7,403 nucleotides of DNA from Bacteroidales bacterium (GCA_029934875.1 JAOZLK010000212.1:1-7403), one strand, 5' to 3'; shown: positions 1 through 7,088, counted from the stretch's first letter. Notes: generated by a model from the sequence alone, not told the origin. Made by a program: numbers and translations.

Positions 1-561
1 TGCAATAATGTGAAGGGTTTTAGATTTGAGTTTAATTGTCGAATGATCCATGCTGAGGCTGAGGGATTCGGGTCCCGGCAATAGGGCTATCAACTCCCTG
101 AAGTTATCTACTGTACCACAGCCCAGGTGTTCACGGGCAGCCCTGTTCATGGTCTGTATCTCCCCGGAGTCATAGTAGGTAATGATCCCTGTTGATACAT
201 TGTTAAGGATGGCTTCAAGGTAGTGTGCCTGTACCTCCAGGTCAATGCGGTTTTCTTTCCACTCCAGGATGAGCTTTTCAAGGCTTTCATTCAGACCCCT
301 GAAGTTCCTGTCTGTATAACGGACAGAATAACTTAAAGTCGGGTCTTTTTCATGCATGTAGCTTAGGAATGATGCAAGGATGCGGTTGGCCCTGTTCACA
401 AGATAAATGAGCTTTAACAGTAGAATCAGGGCAAGGATAATCATCCCTGCTGCTGTAGTAGGCTGTTGCCTTGTGTAGAAGAAAAAGAAGGCAAGAAATA
501 CGGCAGCAAACAAGAGAATGCTGTGTAAAACCACGGATAGGGTGAAGCGGTTAAAGGCCAT
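1..561 (-). CDS. Sensor histidine kinase, N-terminal part (cut by window edge)
   Basis: The frame is open for 187 codons from the ATG at 561-559 to the window edge, with no stop, so the catalytic end lies outside. Visible parts are a short basic N-terminus (MAFNRF), two hydrophobic segments at about residues 8-28 and 38-55 joined by a very short loop, a linker at 56-108 that could be HAMP-like, and a PAS-like domain from about 110. The PAS region contains HYLEAILNNVSTGIITYYDSG and MNRAAREHL, typical of NtrY-type kinases. The start overlaps the end of the upstream response regulator by 11 nt (ATGGCCTTTAA), which indicates translational coupling and a cognate pair. The short extracytoplasmic loop suggests that the signal is sensed in the membrane or cytoplasm. 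The HisKA and ATPase domains are inferred from family and context, not seen. Confidence 0.9.
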   Translation of the reverse strand, partial: MAFNRFTLSVVLHSILLFAAVFLAFFFFYTRQQPTTAAGMIILALILLLKLIYLVNRANRILASFLSYMHEKDPTLSYSVRYTDRNFRGLNESLEKLILEWKENRIDLEVQAHYLEAILNNVSTGIITYYDSGEIQTMNRAAREHLGCGTVDNFRELIALLPGPESLSLSMDHSTIKLKSKTLHIIA

Positions 562-1909
562 ATTTCTTCATTTTGGCATAAAGAGTAGTCCTTGAAATCT
601 GCAGCATCTGGGCTGCCCTGGAATTGTTTCCCCTGCATTTTTTGAGCACCCTGTCGATTGCATCTCTCTCCACCTCTTCAAGACTGAAGGAATCTGAAGT
701 CTCCCGCCCCGGACCTTCCAGGTTTAAGTCATTCGCTCCCAGAACACTGCTTTCGGTCATGATAACAGCTCTCTCCATACAATGTTTGAGTTCCCGGACG
801 TTTCCTGGCCAGGGGTAGACCTCCAGTTTCTGAACAGCCTTATTATTGAGGCGCATCCCGGGTTTGTTGTACCTGTGGCTGAATTGATCAAGAAAATAAT
901 GGGCCAGCTGGCTAATATCGGCCCCCCGCTCCCTGAGTGGAGGAAGCTCGAGGGTCACCGTATTGAGCCGGTAATAAAGGTCCTCCCGGAAGGTCCCTTC
1001 AGCAATCATTTCTTTCAGGGATCGGTTGGTGGCAGTGATCAGCCTGATGTCAATCTTTACGGGCTTGTGACCCCCGACCCGGATCAATTCACGGTTTTGA
1101 ATAACCTGCAGAAGTTTGGCCTGGATGGAAAGGGGGATGTTCCCAATTTCGTCCAGGAAAAGGGTGCCCCCATGGGCGTTTTCAAAGCGACCCACCCGAT
1201 CGTCCCTCGCATCGGTAAAGGCTCCTTTCACGTGTCCGAACATTTCACTTTCGAAGAGACTCTCGCTAAGGGAGGCCACATCCACCCCAACAAAAATCTG
1301 CTCTGCACGCTTCGATTGTCTGTGAATTTCCCGTGCAATCACTTCCTTACCCGTTCCGTTTTCTCCAAGAATAAGCACATTTGCGTCAGTGGAAGCCACC
1401 CGACCCAGGCTTTTCATGAGTGAGTTCATTGCTTCAGACGAACCGCGAATCATGCGGTACTCCCTTTCCAGATCCTCTGAAAGTTGGAGCTGCCTGCTCT
1501 GGAGTTGTTTGACTTCCTTTCCCTTTCGGTGCAGCCGTATGGCATTTTGCAGGGTAATAATGAGTTTTTCCGGTTCCCAGGGTTTGCTAATGAAATCGGT
1601 CGCTCCTTCCTTGACTGCTTTTACGGCCAGACCAATATCTCCATAGGCGGTAATCAGGATTACAGGGAGAAGGGGATCTGCCTTACGGATTTCGTTCAGC
1701 CAGAAAATCCCCTCATTTCCGGATGTTTCGCCCTTAGCGAAATTCATATCCAGAACCACAAGGTCGTAGTCATTCCTCCAGAGCAATTCATGAATACGGG
1801 AGGGTTTAGAAAGCACATCGATCTCCTTGAATTCATCCTTAAGAAGGATCCGGAGTGATTCAAGAATCTGTATGTTGTCGTCGATTATTAATACACGCGC
1901 TGTGATCAT
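551..1909 (-). CDS. NtrC-family sigma-54-dependent response regulator
   Basis: This 452-residue protein has the complete three-domain layout of a bacterial enhancer-binding protein. The receiver domain (about 1-125) has acidic D10/D11, phospho-acceptor D54 in VVLDMNF, T87 and K109. A helical linker follows to about 155. The AAA+ domain (about 155-390) has Walker A GENGTGKE (182-189), the sigma-54-contacting loop GAFTDA (229-234), Walker B TLFLDE (249-254), the arginine-containing FREDLYYRL (307-315) and sensor [10 protein letters not shown] (367-374). A Fis-type helix-turn-helix occupies about 410-452 ([20 protein letters not shown]). No key residue appears to be missing, so it should hydrolyse ATP and open sigma-54 promoters when phosphorylated, probably by the kinase encoded just after it. 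The start at 1909 places the first receiver strand right at the N-terminus, as expected. Its likely target is the divergent permease promoter. Confidence 0.97.
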   Translation of the reverse strand: MITARVLIIDDNIQILESLRILLKDEFKEIDVLSKPSRIHELLWRNDYDLVVLDMNFAKGETSGNEGIFWLNEIRKADPLLPVILITAYGDIGLAVKAVKEGATDFISKPWEPEKLIITLQNAIRLHRKGKEVKQLQSRQLQLSEDLEREYRMIRGSSEAMNSLMKSLGRVASTDANVLILGENGTGKEVIAREIHRQSKRAEQIFVGVDVASLSESLFESEMFGHVKGAFTDARDDRVGRFENAHGGTLFLDEIGNIPLSIQAKLLQVIQNRELIRVGGHKPVKIDIRLITATNRSLKEMIAEGTFREDLYYRLNTVTLELPPLRERGADISQLAHYFLDQFSHRYNKPGMRLNNKAVQKLEVYPWPGNVRELKHCMERAVIMTESSVLGANDLNLEGPGRETSDSFSLEEVERDAIDRVLKKCRGNNSRAAQMLQISRTTLYAKMKKYGL

Positions 1910-1961
1910 GATCTTACTTTCATGTAAATTTATAAGGATTTGTCCGGAAAGTTAACACCTG

Positions 1962-1980
1962 CTGTTCAATTTCTGAACAG
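1962..1980. promoter_or_regulatory. Candidate enhancer (upstream activator) dyad for the NtrC-type regulator
   Basis: A perfect inverted repeat, CTGTTCA-N5-TGAACAG, has 7-bp arms and a 5-bp spacer. Its centre at 1971 lies about 111 bp upstream of the predicted sigma-54 start at 2082, within the usual range for enhancer-binding-protein sites. It also lies about 60 bp upstream of the regulator's own start codon, so it could serve autoregulation as well. Assignment to this regulator is inference from geometry and neighbourhood. Only one perfect copy was found, whereas many such regulators use two sites. Confidence 0.55.
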
Positions 1981-2055
1981 TTTTTTTGGAATCAAGAAAC
2001 AGTAATACCAGTTAAATAGCAGGTATACAGTAATATAGATCCACGAATAATAGTA

Positions 2056-2071
2056 TGGCATCCTATTGGCA
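2056..2071 (+). promoter_or_regulatory. Sigma-54 (-24/-12) promoter for the permease gene
   Basis: The sequence TGGCAT-N5-TGGCA matches the consensus TGGCAC-N5-TTGCA at all but two of the specified positions. The invariant GG (2057-2058) and GC (2069-2070) have exactly the required 12-bp periodicity. Counting from these, transcription should start near 2082, giving a 19-nt leader before the ATG at 2101. A divergently encoded sigma-54 activator and an upstream dyad strongly support this call. The ribosome-binding signal in the leader is weak (AGAAAG), as is common in Bacteroidota. Confidence 0.8.
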
Positions 2072-2100
2072 TTAACAGGGTAAACCCAGAAAGACAACAC

Positions 2101-4518
2101 ATGATCCTTAGTTATTTCAAATACGCCTTCCGGAACCTGGTAAAACAACGGGGCCGTACCATTATCAACCTCTTTGGCTTATCAATCAGCATTGCGGTAG
2201 GCATCATTATTTACCTCTATACCACAGGAGAACTCAGCTATAATAATTTCCATGAAAACAGTGAACGTATTTACCGGATGTACTCAAGCGTGGACCCCAT
2301 CGACCGGGAACGAATGTACTCTCCCTACCAGCCAGGGGAAATGGCAGATGCCCTGCAGGAGAAAATTCCCGGAGTTGAGCATACCTGCCGTTTGAAAGGT
2401 ACACCGGCTTTTATCGGTCCGGGTGAAGAACTTTTCCAGGAGTATATTGGATTTACTGACTCCACTTTTTTTGAATTGTTTAGCTATGAGTTCCTGGCCG
2501 GGGACTCTGAAACCCCGCTTTTTGAGCTAAAAAGCGTGGTGTTGAAGGAGAGTGTCGCACGAAAAATTTTCGGGGATACACTGGTCTCCCTTAACGATAT
2601 CATTGGTCAGGTCATTGAATTTCCTGAAGCCCCACCCTTTAATCAATATACGGTGACTGCGGTTATTGCAGATCCCCCGAAGAATACATCCTTTTACTGG
2701 GATGTGCTGATCCCTTATACCAACGCCAGGGTTTATTCAAGAAGTAACGATTTTGGGGGGGATACCTACATCTATGTGATGTTGGATAAGATGAATGATA
2801 TGGAAGGACTGGAAGAGGCGTCCCAGGGCTTGATTGAGGAGTTTCACGGGGAGGGGCTCAGGCAATACGTGCAGATGGGTTTTCTGAAGGAAGGGGAACA
2901 CAATTTTCGCTACCGCTTTATGCCTTACAGGGATCTCTACCTGGGATCGGACCACTTCCAGGGATCGTATGAGGAGCTAGGAAATCAGAACTCCATCTAT
3001 ATTTTGTCAAGTATCGCGATTCTCATCCTTTTAATCGCCTGTTTTAATTATGTTATGATCGCCATTGGCACGGCCCTGAACAGGGTTGGAGACTTTGGTA
3101 TAATGAACGTAGTGGGTGCCCGGAGGTGGCAAATCCTGATCCAGTTCGTGGTGGAATCTTTTGTGCTGACCCTGATCTCCACATTCCTGGGGATGATTCT
3201 GGCAGAGCAACTTCTTCCGCTATTTAACAAACTTGCGCAGGATGACCTGGCTTTTACACTCTATTCCCGGGGTATTCATTTCCTCTTCCTTCTAGCTATT
3301 ATTGTGTTTATTGTGCTGAGCACCAGTACATACATCGGGATTTACCTACTTCGGAGAACTCAGCCGCTTCGTTTCCTGCGCAGGGAGATGCTGTCCGTAA
3401 GGCGAAATGGGGTGGCCCGCGTTTCGGTGGTCCTGCAGTTCTTTATTGCCATATCACTGCTTATTTCGGGGGGAGTAATCCTGAAGCAGCTTCACTACAT
3501 TGTGAACCGGGATGTTGGTTTCGATAAAGAGGAAACTGCAGTTCTCCATGTGGACTTTGACTATCAAAAAATCATTACCCTGAAAGAGAAAATCATGGAA
3601 TCAGCCTCTGTAAAAAGGGTGACCATGAGTGACCGCAGTTTCGATTCCGGAAGCAGTTCCCAGGGACTTAAGAACAAGCTGGGCGAGATGACCACGGTAC
3701 GTTTCCTGAGGATCGATTCGGATTACATAGAGGCTCTGGGATTGGAGCTCATCGATGGAAGAAACTTCTTCGGGAATGAGCCCAACGATTCCATCCCTGA
3801 CGTGATCGTCAATGAAACCCTGGTCAGGGAACTTGAAATAGAGAATCCGGTTGGTGAACAGGTGTTTCTGGATACAGATGGAAGAAGGGTAAATATTATT
3901 GGAGTGGTCAGGGATTTTCATTACGATTCCATGCATGATGAGATTCTTCCCTTGATGATGCATAACTTTGAATACAATAGCATATGGTACCTCTTTGTGA
4001 AGGCAGAGGCCGGACAAATGGCTACTGTCCTGGAGCACAGTGAAAAAGTATGGAAGGAAGTGGTGCCTGAATTTTCCTGGGATTACACCTTCATGACCGA
4101 GATCCTTGAGGGGCAGTATAAGGCCGAGGACCGTTGGAGCCGGATTATTGCCTATGCTGCCATCATTGCCATCCTGCTTTCCTGTCTTGGTCTGATGGGT
4201 ATCAGCGAGCTGCTGGTAGCCCGCCGTTTCAAAGAGGTAGGCATCAGGAAAGCCAACGGGGCAACCATCAGTAATGTCATTGTTCTATTGAACAGAGATC
4301 TCATCAAATGGGTAATCCTGGCCTACATACTTGCCTGTCCGGCCGCATGGTTTGCCATGAGGCGCTGGTTACAGGATTTTGCTATTCGCACGAGTATCTC
4401 CTGGTGGATATTTGCCCTGGCCGGACTGGCTGCACTGATGATATCCATCTTTACCATTACCTTGCAGATATACAGGGTGGCCCGGCAGAATCCGGTCAAT
4501 GTATTGAGGTACGAGTAG
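2101..4518 (+). CDS. ABC transporter permease, duplicated FtsX/MacB type
   Basis: This 805-residue inner-membrane protein has about eight predicted membrane segments: 23-42, 299-321, 346-369, 393-416, 438-461, 681-702, 732-754 and 768-790. Two large extracytoplasmic regions lie at about 45-295 (MacB-type periplasmic core) and 465-678. Each half carries an FtsX-type cytoplasmic coupling segment after its second helix: RVGDFGIMNVVGARRWQILI at 328-347 and RRFKEVGIRKANGATISNVI at 708-727. The second is close to the family KEVGIRK-NGA consensus and the first has diverged. Such permeases use ATP hydrolysis by a separate MacB/LolD-like ATPase to drive mechanical work across the periplasm, for example export or lipoprotein handling. 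No ATPase is encoded here, so the partner must lie elsewhere. The start is supported by the canonical MILSYFKYAFRNLVKQRG opening and by the sigma-54 promoter just upstream. The substrate cannot be told from the sequence. Confidence 0.95.
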   Translation: MILSYFKYAFRNLVKQRGRTIINLFGLSISIAVGIIIYLYTTGELSYNNFHENSERIYRMYSSVDPIDRERMYSPYQPGEMADALQEKIPGVEHTCRLKGTPAFIGPGEELFQEYIGFTDSTFFELFSYEFLAGDSETPLFELKSVVLKESVARKIFGDTLVSLNDIIGQVIEFPEAPPFNQYTVTAVIADPPKNTSFYWDVLIPYTNARVYSRSNDFGGDTYIYVMLDKMNDMEGLEEASQGLIEEFHGEGLRQYVQMGFLKEGEHNFRYRFMPYRDLYLGSDHFQGSYEELGNQNSIYILSSIAILILLIACFNYVMIAIGTALNRVGDFGIMNVVGARRWQILIQFVVESFVLTLISTFLGMILAEQLLPLFNKLAQDDLAFTLYSRGIHFLFLLAIIVFIVLSTSTYIGIYLLRRTQPLRFLRREMLSVRRNGVARVSVVLQFFIAISLLISGGVILKQLHYIVNRDVGFDKEETAVLHVDFDYQKIITLKEKIMESASVKRVTMSDRSFDSGSSSQGLKNKLGEMTTVRFLRIDSDYIEALGLELIDGRNFFGNEPNDSIPDVIVNETLVRELEIENPVGEQVFLDTDGRRVNIIGVVRDFHYDSMHDEILPLMMHNFEYNSIWYLFVKAEAGQMATVLEHSEKVWKEVVPEFSWDYTFMTEILEGQYKAEDRWSRIIAYAAIIAILLSCLGLMGISELLVARRFKEVGIRKANGATISNVIVLLNRDLIKWVILAYILACPAAWFAMRRWLQDFAIRTSISWWIFALAGLAALMISIFTITLQIYRVARQNPVNVLRYE

Positions 4519-4523
4519 CCTGG

Positions 4524-4549
4524 ATCCTCCTTATTTTGAGGATATTTTT
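4524..4549 (+). terminator. Weak rho-independent terminator after the permease gene
   Basis: A hairpin lies 5 nt after the permease stop codon: a perfect 6-bp stem ATCCTC/GAGGAT (4524-4529 with 4538-4543), an 8-nt loop, then A and five Ts. The stem is short, so termination may be partial. It separates the sigma-54 unit from the repressor-peptidase unit, which has its own promoter. Confidence 0.5.
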
Positions 4550-4574
4550 CGGTTAATTTAATTTTTAGTTGAAT

Positions 4575-4592
4575 AAACTTAAAGATAAGTTT
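4575..4592. promoter_or_regulatory. Candidate repressor operator 1 (dyad at the -33 region)
   Basis: A perfect inverted repeat, AAACTT-N6-AAGTTT, overlaps the -33 TTTG element of the predicted promoter by 3 bp. The left half extends to AAACTTAAA, which recurs at 4630-4638 beside the second dyad. Its position directly upstream of a BlaI/MecI-family repressor gene suggests autoregulation. It does not resemble the staphylococcal TACA/TGTA operator, so the assignment is inference. Confidence 0.45.
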
Positions 4593-4621
4593 GTAGAACT
4601 AAGAAATAAGTTATATGTTTG
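4590..4621 (+). promoter_or_regulatory. Bacteroidota-type housekeeping promoter of the repressor-peptidase operon
   Basis: TTTG at 4590-4593 and TATGTTTG at 4614-4621 are separated by 20 nt. They match the Bacteroidota primary-sigma consensus TTTG-N19/20-TAnnTTTG at every specified base. Transcription would begin a few bases downstream, at about 4625-4630, leaving a leader of roughly 20 nt with an AAGGTG ribosome-binding-like signal (4639-4644) before the ATG at 4649. Confidence 0.7.
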
Positions 4622-4633
4622 TTCTGTGCAAAC
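4617..4633. promoter_or_regulatory. Candidate repressor operator 2 (dyad over the -7 element)
   Basis: The inverted repeat GTTTG-N7-CAAAC covers the end of the -7 element and the predicted start point. Its centre (4625) lies about 41.5 bp from the centre of the first dyad, close to four helical turns, so two repressor dimers could sit on the same DNA face. Binding here would block transcription directly. The arms are short and no footprint can be inferred. Confidence 0.4.
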
Positions 4634-4648
4634 TTAAAAAGGTGACTT

Positions 4649-5023
4649 ATGGTAACCCTGACCAAAGCGGAAGAAAGGATTATGCAGATACTGTGGGATC
4701 TCAAACGAGGTTTCATCAAGGATATCCAGGAGAACTTTCCCGAACCACAGCCCCCCTACAATACCATCTCGACCATCGTAAGGGTGCTTGTGAAGAAGGA
4801 GATTGTCTCCTATAAAACCTATGGTGGATCCCACCAGTATTTTCCCTTAATCACCAGGGAAGAGTACAGAAGCGAGATGATGGGCCGCCTGATGAAGAAC
4901 TATTTTGGCAACTCGCTCAAGGAAGTGGTCAATTTCTTTTCGGAGAAAAAAGACCTGGATGTGGATGAAGTGGATGAGGCGATGAGAATGCTTGAAGATC
5001 TGAAAAAGCAGAAAGACAAATAG
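4649..5023 (+). CDS. BlaI/MecI-family winged-helix repressor
   Basis: At 124 residues this is the usual size for the family. The N-terminal winged helix (about 1-70) starts with the family signature LTKAEERIMQILWDL, followed by the recognition helix region YNTISTIVRVLVKKEIV (37-53) and a wing containing SYKTYGGSHQYFPL (54-67). The C-terminal helical dimerisation part runs from about 70 to 124. It contains VVNFFSEKKDL, where N95-F96 aligns with the Asn-Phe bond cut in BlaI and MecI (101-102). The protein should dimerise, repress its own operon through the dyads upstream, and be inactivated by the membrane peptidase encoded 11 nt downstream. No beta-lactamase gene is visible, so 'Bla' names the family and not a drug-resistance role; other targets may lie elsewhere. 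The start follows a reasonable AAGGTG signal. Confidence 0.95.
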   Translation: MVTLTKAEERIMQILWDLKRGFIKDIQENFPEPQPPYNTISTIVRVLVKKEIVSYKTYGGSHQYFPLITREEYRSEMMGRLMKNYFGNSLKEVVNFFSEKKDLDVDEVDEAMRMLEDLKKQKDK

Positions 5024-5034
5024 GCCCTTCAATT

Positions 5035-7086
5035 ATGGTACATTTCATGATATACCTGTTGGAGACAGGCATATGCCTGTCGCTGCTCTACCTGGCCTAC
5101 TGGTTGTTTTTAAGGAAGGAAACCTACTTTAATTTCAATCGCATTTTCCTGGTGGGCAGTATAGCCCTTTCCCTGCTTATTCCCTCGCTGCACATGAACA
5201 TCATTGTGCCCCGGGGCAGTACCCTGGAGCATACCGCCACGGGAATCGAAAAGGCAAGGGGCAGCTACGAGGAGATGATCCGGCTGATCAATGCTGATTT
5301 CGGTACTGAACCGGGAGCCAGGCACTTGGCCGGAGGAGGAGATCGCGGAGGAACTCAGATGGAGAATGGGGGAACGGTCCCTGGCAGAGCTGATCAAATG
5401 GTCTCGTCCCAAAGAAGCATATCAATTTCGAAAATATTATTGATTCTCTATATATGTGGGGTGTTTTACTTCTTGGCCAGGTTTGTATACCTGGTCGTCC
5501 GCCTCTACCTGCTGGCAAAACGAAACAGGGTTACCCGGCAGGAAGGGTTCCGGATGGTCGAGATCCAAGAGCAAATTTCCCCATTCTCCTTTTTCCGCTT
5601 TTTGTTTATTAACCACGGTTCTTTTGAAGAACCGGAGTTACACCAGGTGCTGGAACATGAGAAGGTACACATCATGCAAAGGCACTCCATGGATCACCTG
5701 TTTGCACACATTCTTGCCGTATTCCAGTGGTTTAATCCCATTGCTTGGCAGATCAGGAAAGCCCTGAAAACCACGCATGAATATATCGCCGACCGGCAGG
5801 TTATAGACAGGGGAGTTGAACGGATTGATTATCAATCCTTATTACTGAAACAGGTGATCGGGTATCACTCTGTTGAACTGGTAAACAACTTCAATTTAAA
5901 ACCCATTAAAAAACGAATAGCCATGATGAATAAAACCAAATCGGGAATACCCGCACGCTTTAAAGCGGCACTGGTAGCTCCCTTCGCCATACTTATATTC
6001 TTCCTTTTTGCAGATTTCACACTCAAAGGAACAAGTGCTCAGGTAGAATCCTTCAAAGAGCTTGAGGGATTGTGGATCAAACAAACAGTTGATGACTTCA
6101 GTGAGACAATCCTGGTAAAGGATGGGGTCTTCTCCTATCCTGATGGACAGGAAATCAGGCAGTATGATATGAAGTCCACCGAAGAAGGGAAAATGGTTCT
6201 CATGAGTCCTGTAAGCCCGGGGTATTCGGGTGCAAGGGGAGGCTCAGTAATGACTTACAGTCTCTCAGGAGATGAGTTGACTTTTTCCTGGAATCCCTGG
6301 TCCGTGACCCGGTACAATCGTTCTACAGCCACCAATACACTGGATCTGTTTTTGCTGAAGAACCAGATGAAAATAGATCTTCCATCCATATCCAGGTATC
6401 GGCTGCTGGAAAAGGATAATCAGATTTACAGGATAGGAATTGCCATGGGCAATACAGGGAAGACCATCTATACCGTAGATGGTCAGCTTACATCTCTTCC
6501 CCAGATATCCGTTTCTGTGAACAGGGTGCTCGGTGAAAAAACTTCGCTGGATGCACATGATGCTATCGGGATCTTCCTTGTGGACCAGAAGGTTCACATG
6601 TCGGAGGTGGTCAAAGCCAGGGAAGAACTGCTGGAGGCCACACGTTTTCATGTGGCTGAAGGAGGCTATCCGCATGGAGATATGGAATTGTCTCCCCTCC
6701 TGTACCATTCAGTGGCCCTGCCCCGCCTACTTCCCCCGAAGAATGCCAAAATACTTGACAAGGATGAAGTGGAAAAAAGTGGAGGAAAGGTTCATACCAT
6801 TGACTTATCGGACCGAAATTCCAATCCAAAGGAAGTGGACAAGAAGCTGAAGGAGTTTATCAGCAGCAGTCCGAAAGGCAGGTATGTAATCTCCCTGGAG
6901 TATGATGGGAATATTCCATACGGACAGTATGTGGAAACGGTCGATATGATCTATAATGCCGTCTACTCTTTCCGCATTAGCCTGGCCGAAGAGAAGTATG
7001 GTGCCCCCTATGATAAATTGGGTGCAGAATTACAAAAAGAACTTCGAAAGGTCTATCCCATGGCCCTTTCTGAGAAAATGAAATAG
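5035..7086 (+). CDS. M56 (BlaR1-type) membrane metallopeptidase with ExbD/TolR-like C-terminal modules
   Basis: This 683-residue protein pairs with the upstream repressor; the 11-nt gap without a clear ribosome site suggests translational coupling. Membrane segments lie at about 5-25, 36-54, 134-158 and 311-328. The cytoplasmic peptidase loop between the third and fourth has HEKVH (208-212) and the third-ligand motif EYIAD (E249, D253), so the zinc site looks intact. After the fourth helix, about 350 residues should be periplasmic. Residues 339-430 look lipocalin-like (LEGLWIKQ, then YSLSGDELTFSW). Residues about 433-540 and 554-683 read as two ExbD/TolR-like modules, the second ending in NIPYGQYVETVD, KYGAPYDKL and RKVYPMALSE, very like Bacteroidota ExbD tails. 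I see no penicillin-binding serine domain; the lone SSPK (611-614) lacks supporting motifs. The likely role is a sensor that cleaves the repressor on an envelope signal. M5 (5047) is an alternative start. Confidence 0.9.
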   Translation: MVHFMIYLLETGICLSLLYLAYWLFLRKETYFNFNRIFLVGSIALSLLIPSLHMNIIVPRGSTLEHTATGIEKARGSYEEMIRLINADFGTEPGARHLAGGGDRGGTQMENGGTVPGRADQMVSSQRSISISKILLILYICGVFYFLARFVYLVVRLYLLAKRNRVTRQEGFRMVEIQEQISPFSFFRFLFINHGSFEEPELHQVLEHEKVHIMQRHSMDHLFAHILAVFQWFNPIAWQIRKALKTTHEYIADRQVIDRGVERIDYQSLLLKQVIGYHSVELVNNFNLKPIKKRIAMMNKTKSGIPARFKAALVAPFAILIFFLFADFTLKGTSAQVESFKELEGLWIKQTVDDFSETILVKDGVFSYPDGQEIRQYDMKSTEEGKMVLMSPVSPGYSGARGGSVMTYSLSGDELTFSWNPWSVTRYNRSTATNTLDLFLLKNQMKIDLPSISRYRLLEKDNQIYRIGIAMGNTGKTIYTVDGQLTSLPQISVSVNRVLGEKTSLDAHDAIGIFLVDQKVHMSEVVKAREELLEATRFHVAEGGYPHGDMELSPLLYHSVALPRLLPPKNAKILDKDEVEKSGGKVHTIDLSDRNSNPKEVDKKLKEFISSSPKGRYVISLEYDGNIPYGQYVETVDMIYNAVYSFRISLAEEKYGAPYDKLGAELQKELRKVYPMALSEKMK

Positions 7087-7088
7087 AA

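Noticed and set aside
782..1423. A 213-codon open frame on the plus strand opposite the response regulator.
   Set aside because: It lies wholly antisense to the conserved AAA+ domain, whose motifs are continuous on the minus strand. The translated frame has no recognisable domain.
1994..2010. A sigma-54-like sequence on the minus strand (TGGTAT-N5-TTTCT) that could drive the regulator operon.
   Set aside because: The essential G of the -12 GC is replaced by T, and the -24 half is also imperfect.
1999..2035. A direct repeat, ACAGTAATA, at 1999-2007 and 2027-2035 as possible activator sites.
   Set aside because: It is only 9 nt, AT-rich, spaced 28 bp (not a whole number of turns) and without dyad symmetry, so chance is likely.
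6265..6708. A 147-codon minus-strand frame opposite the peptidase C-terminus (and similar ones at 3601-4038 and 5110-5412).
   Set aside because: These are antisense shadows of long coherent plus-strand genes, without promoters, ribosome sites or recognisable protein features.
5035..7086. Naming the peptidase a true beta-lactam receptor.
   Set aside because: No penicillin-binding domain motifs were seen after the fourth membrane helix, and no beta-lactamase or PBP2a gene is nearby.
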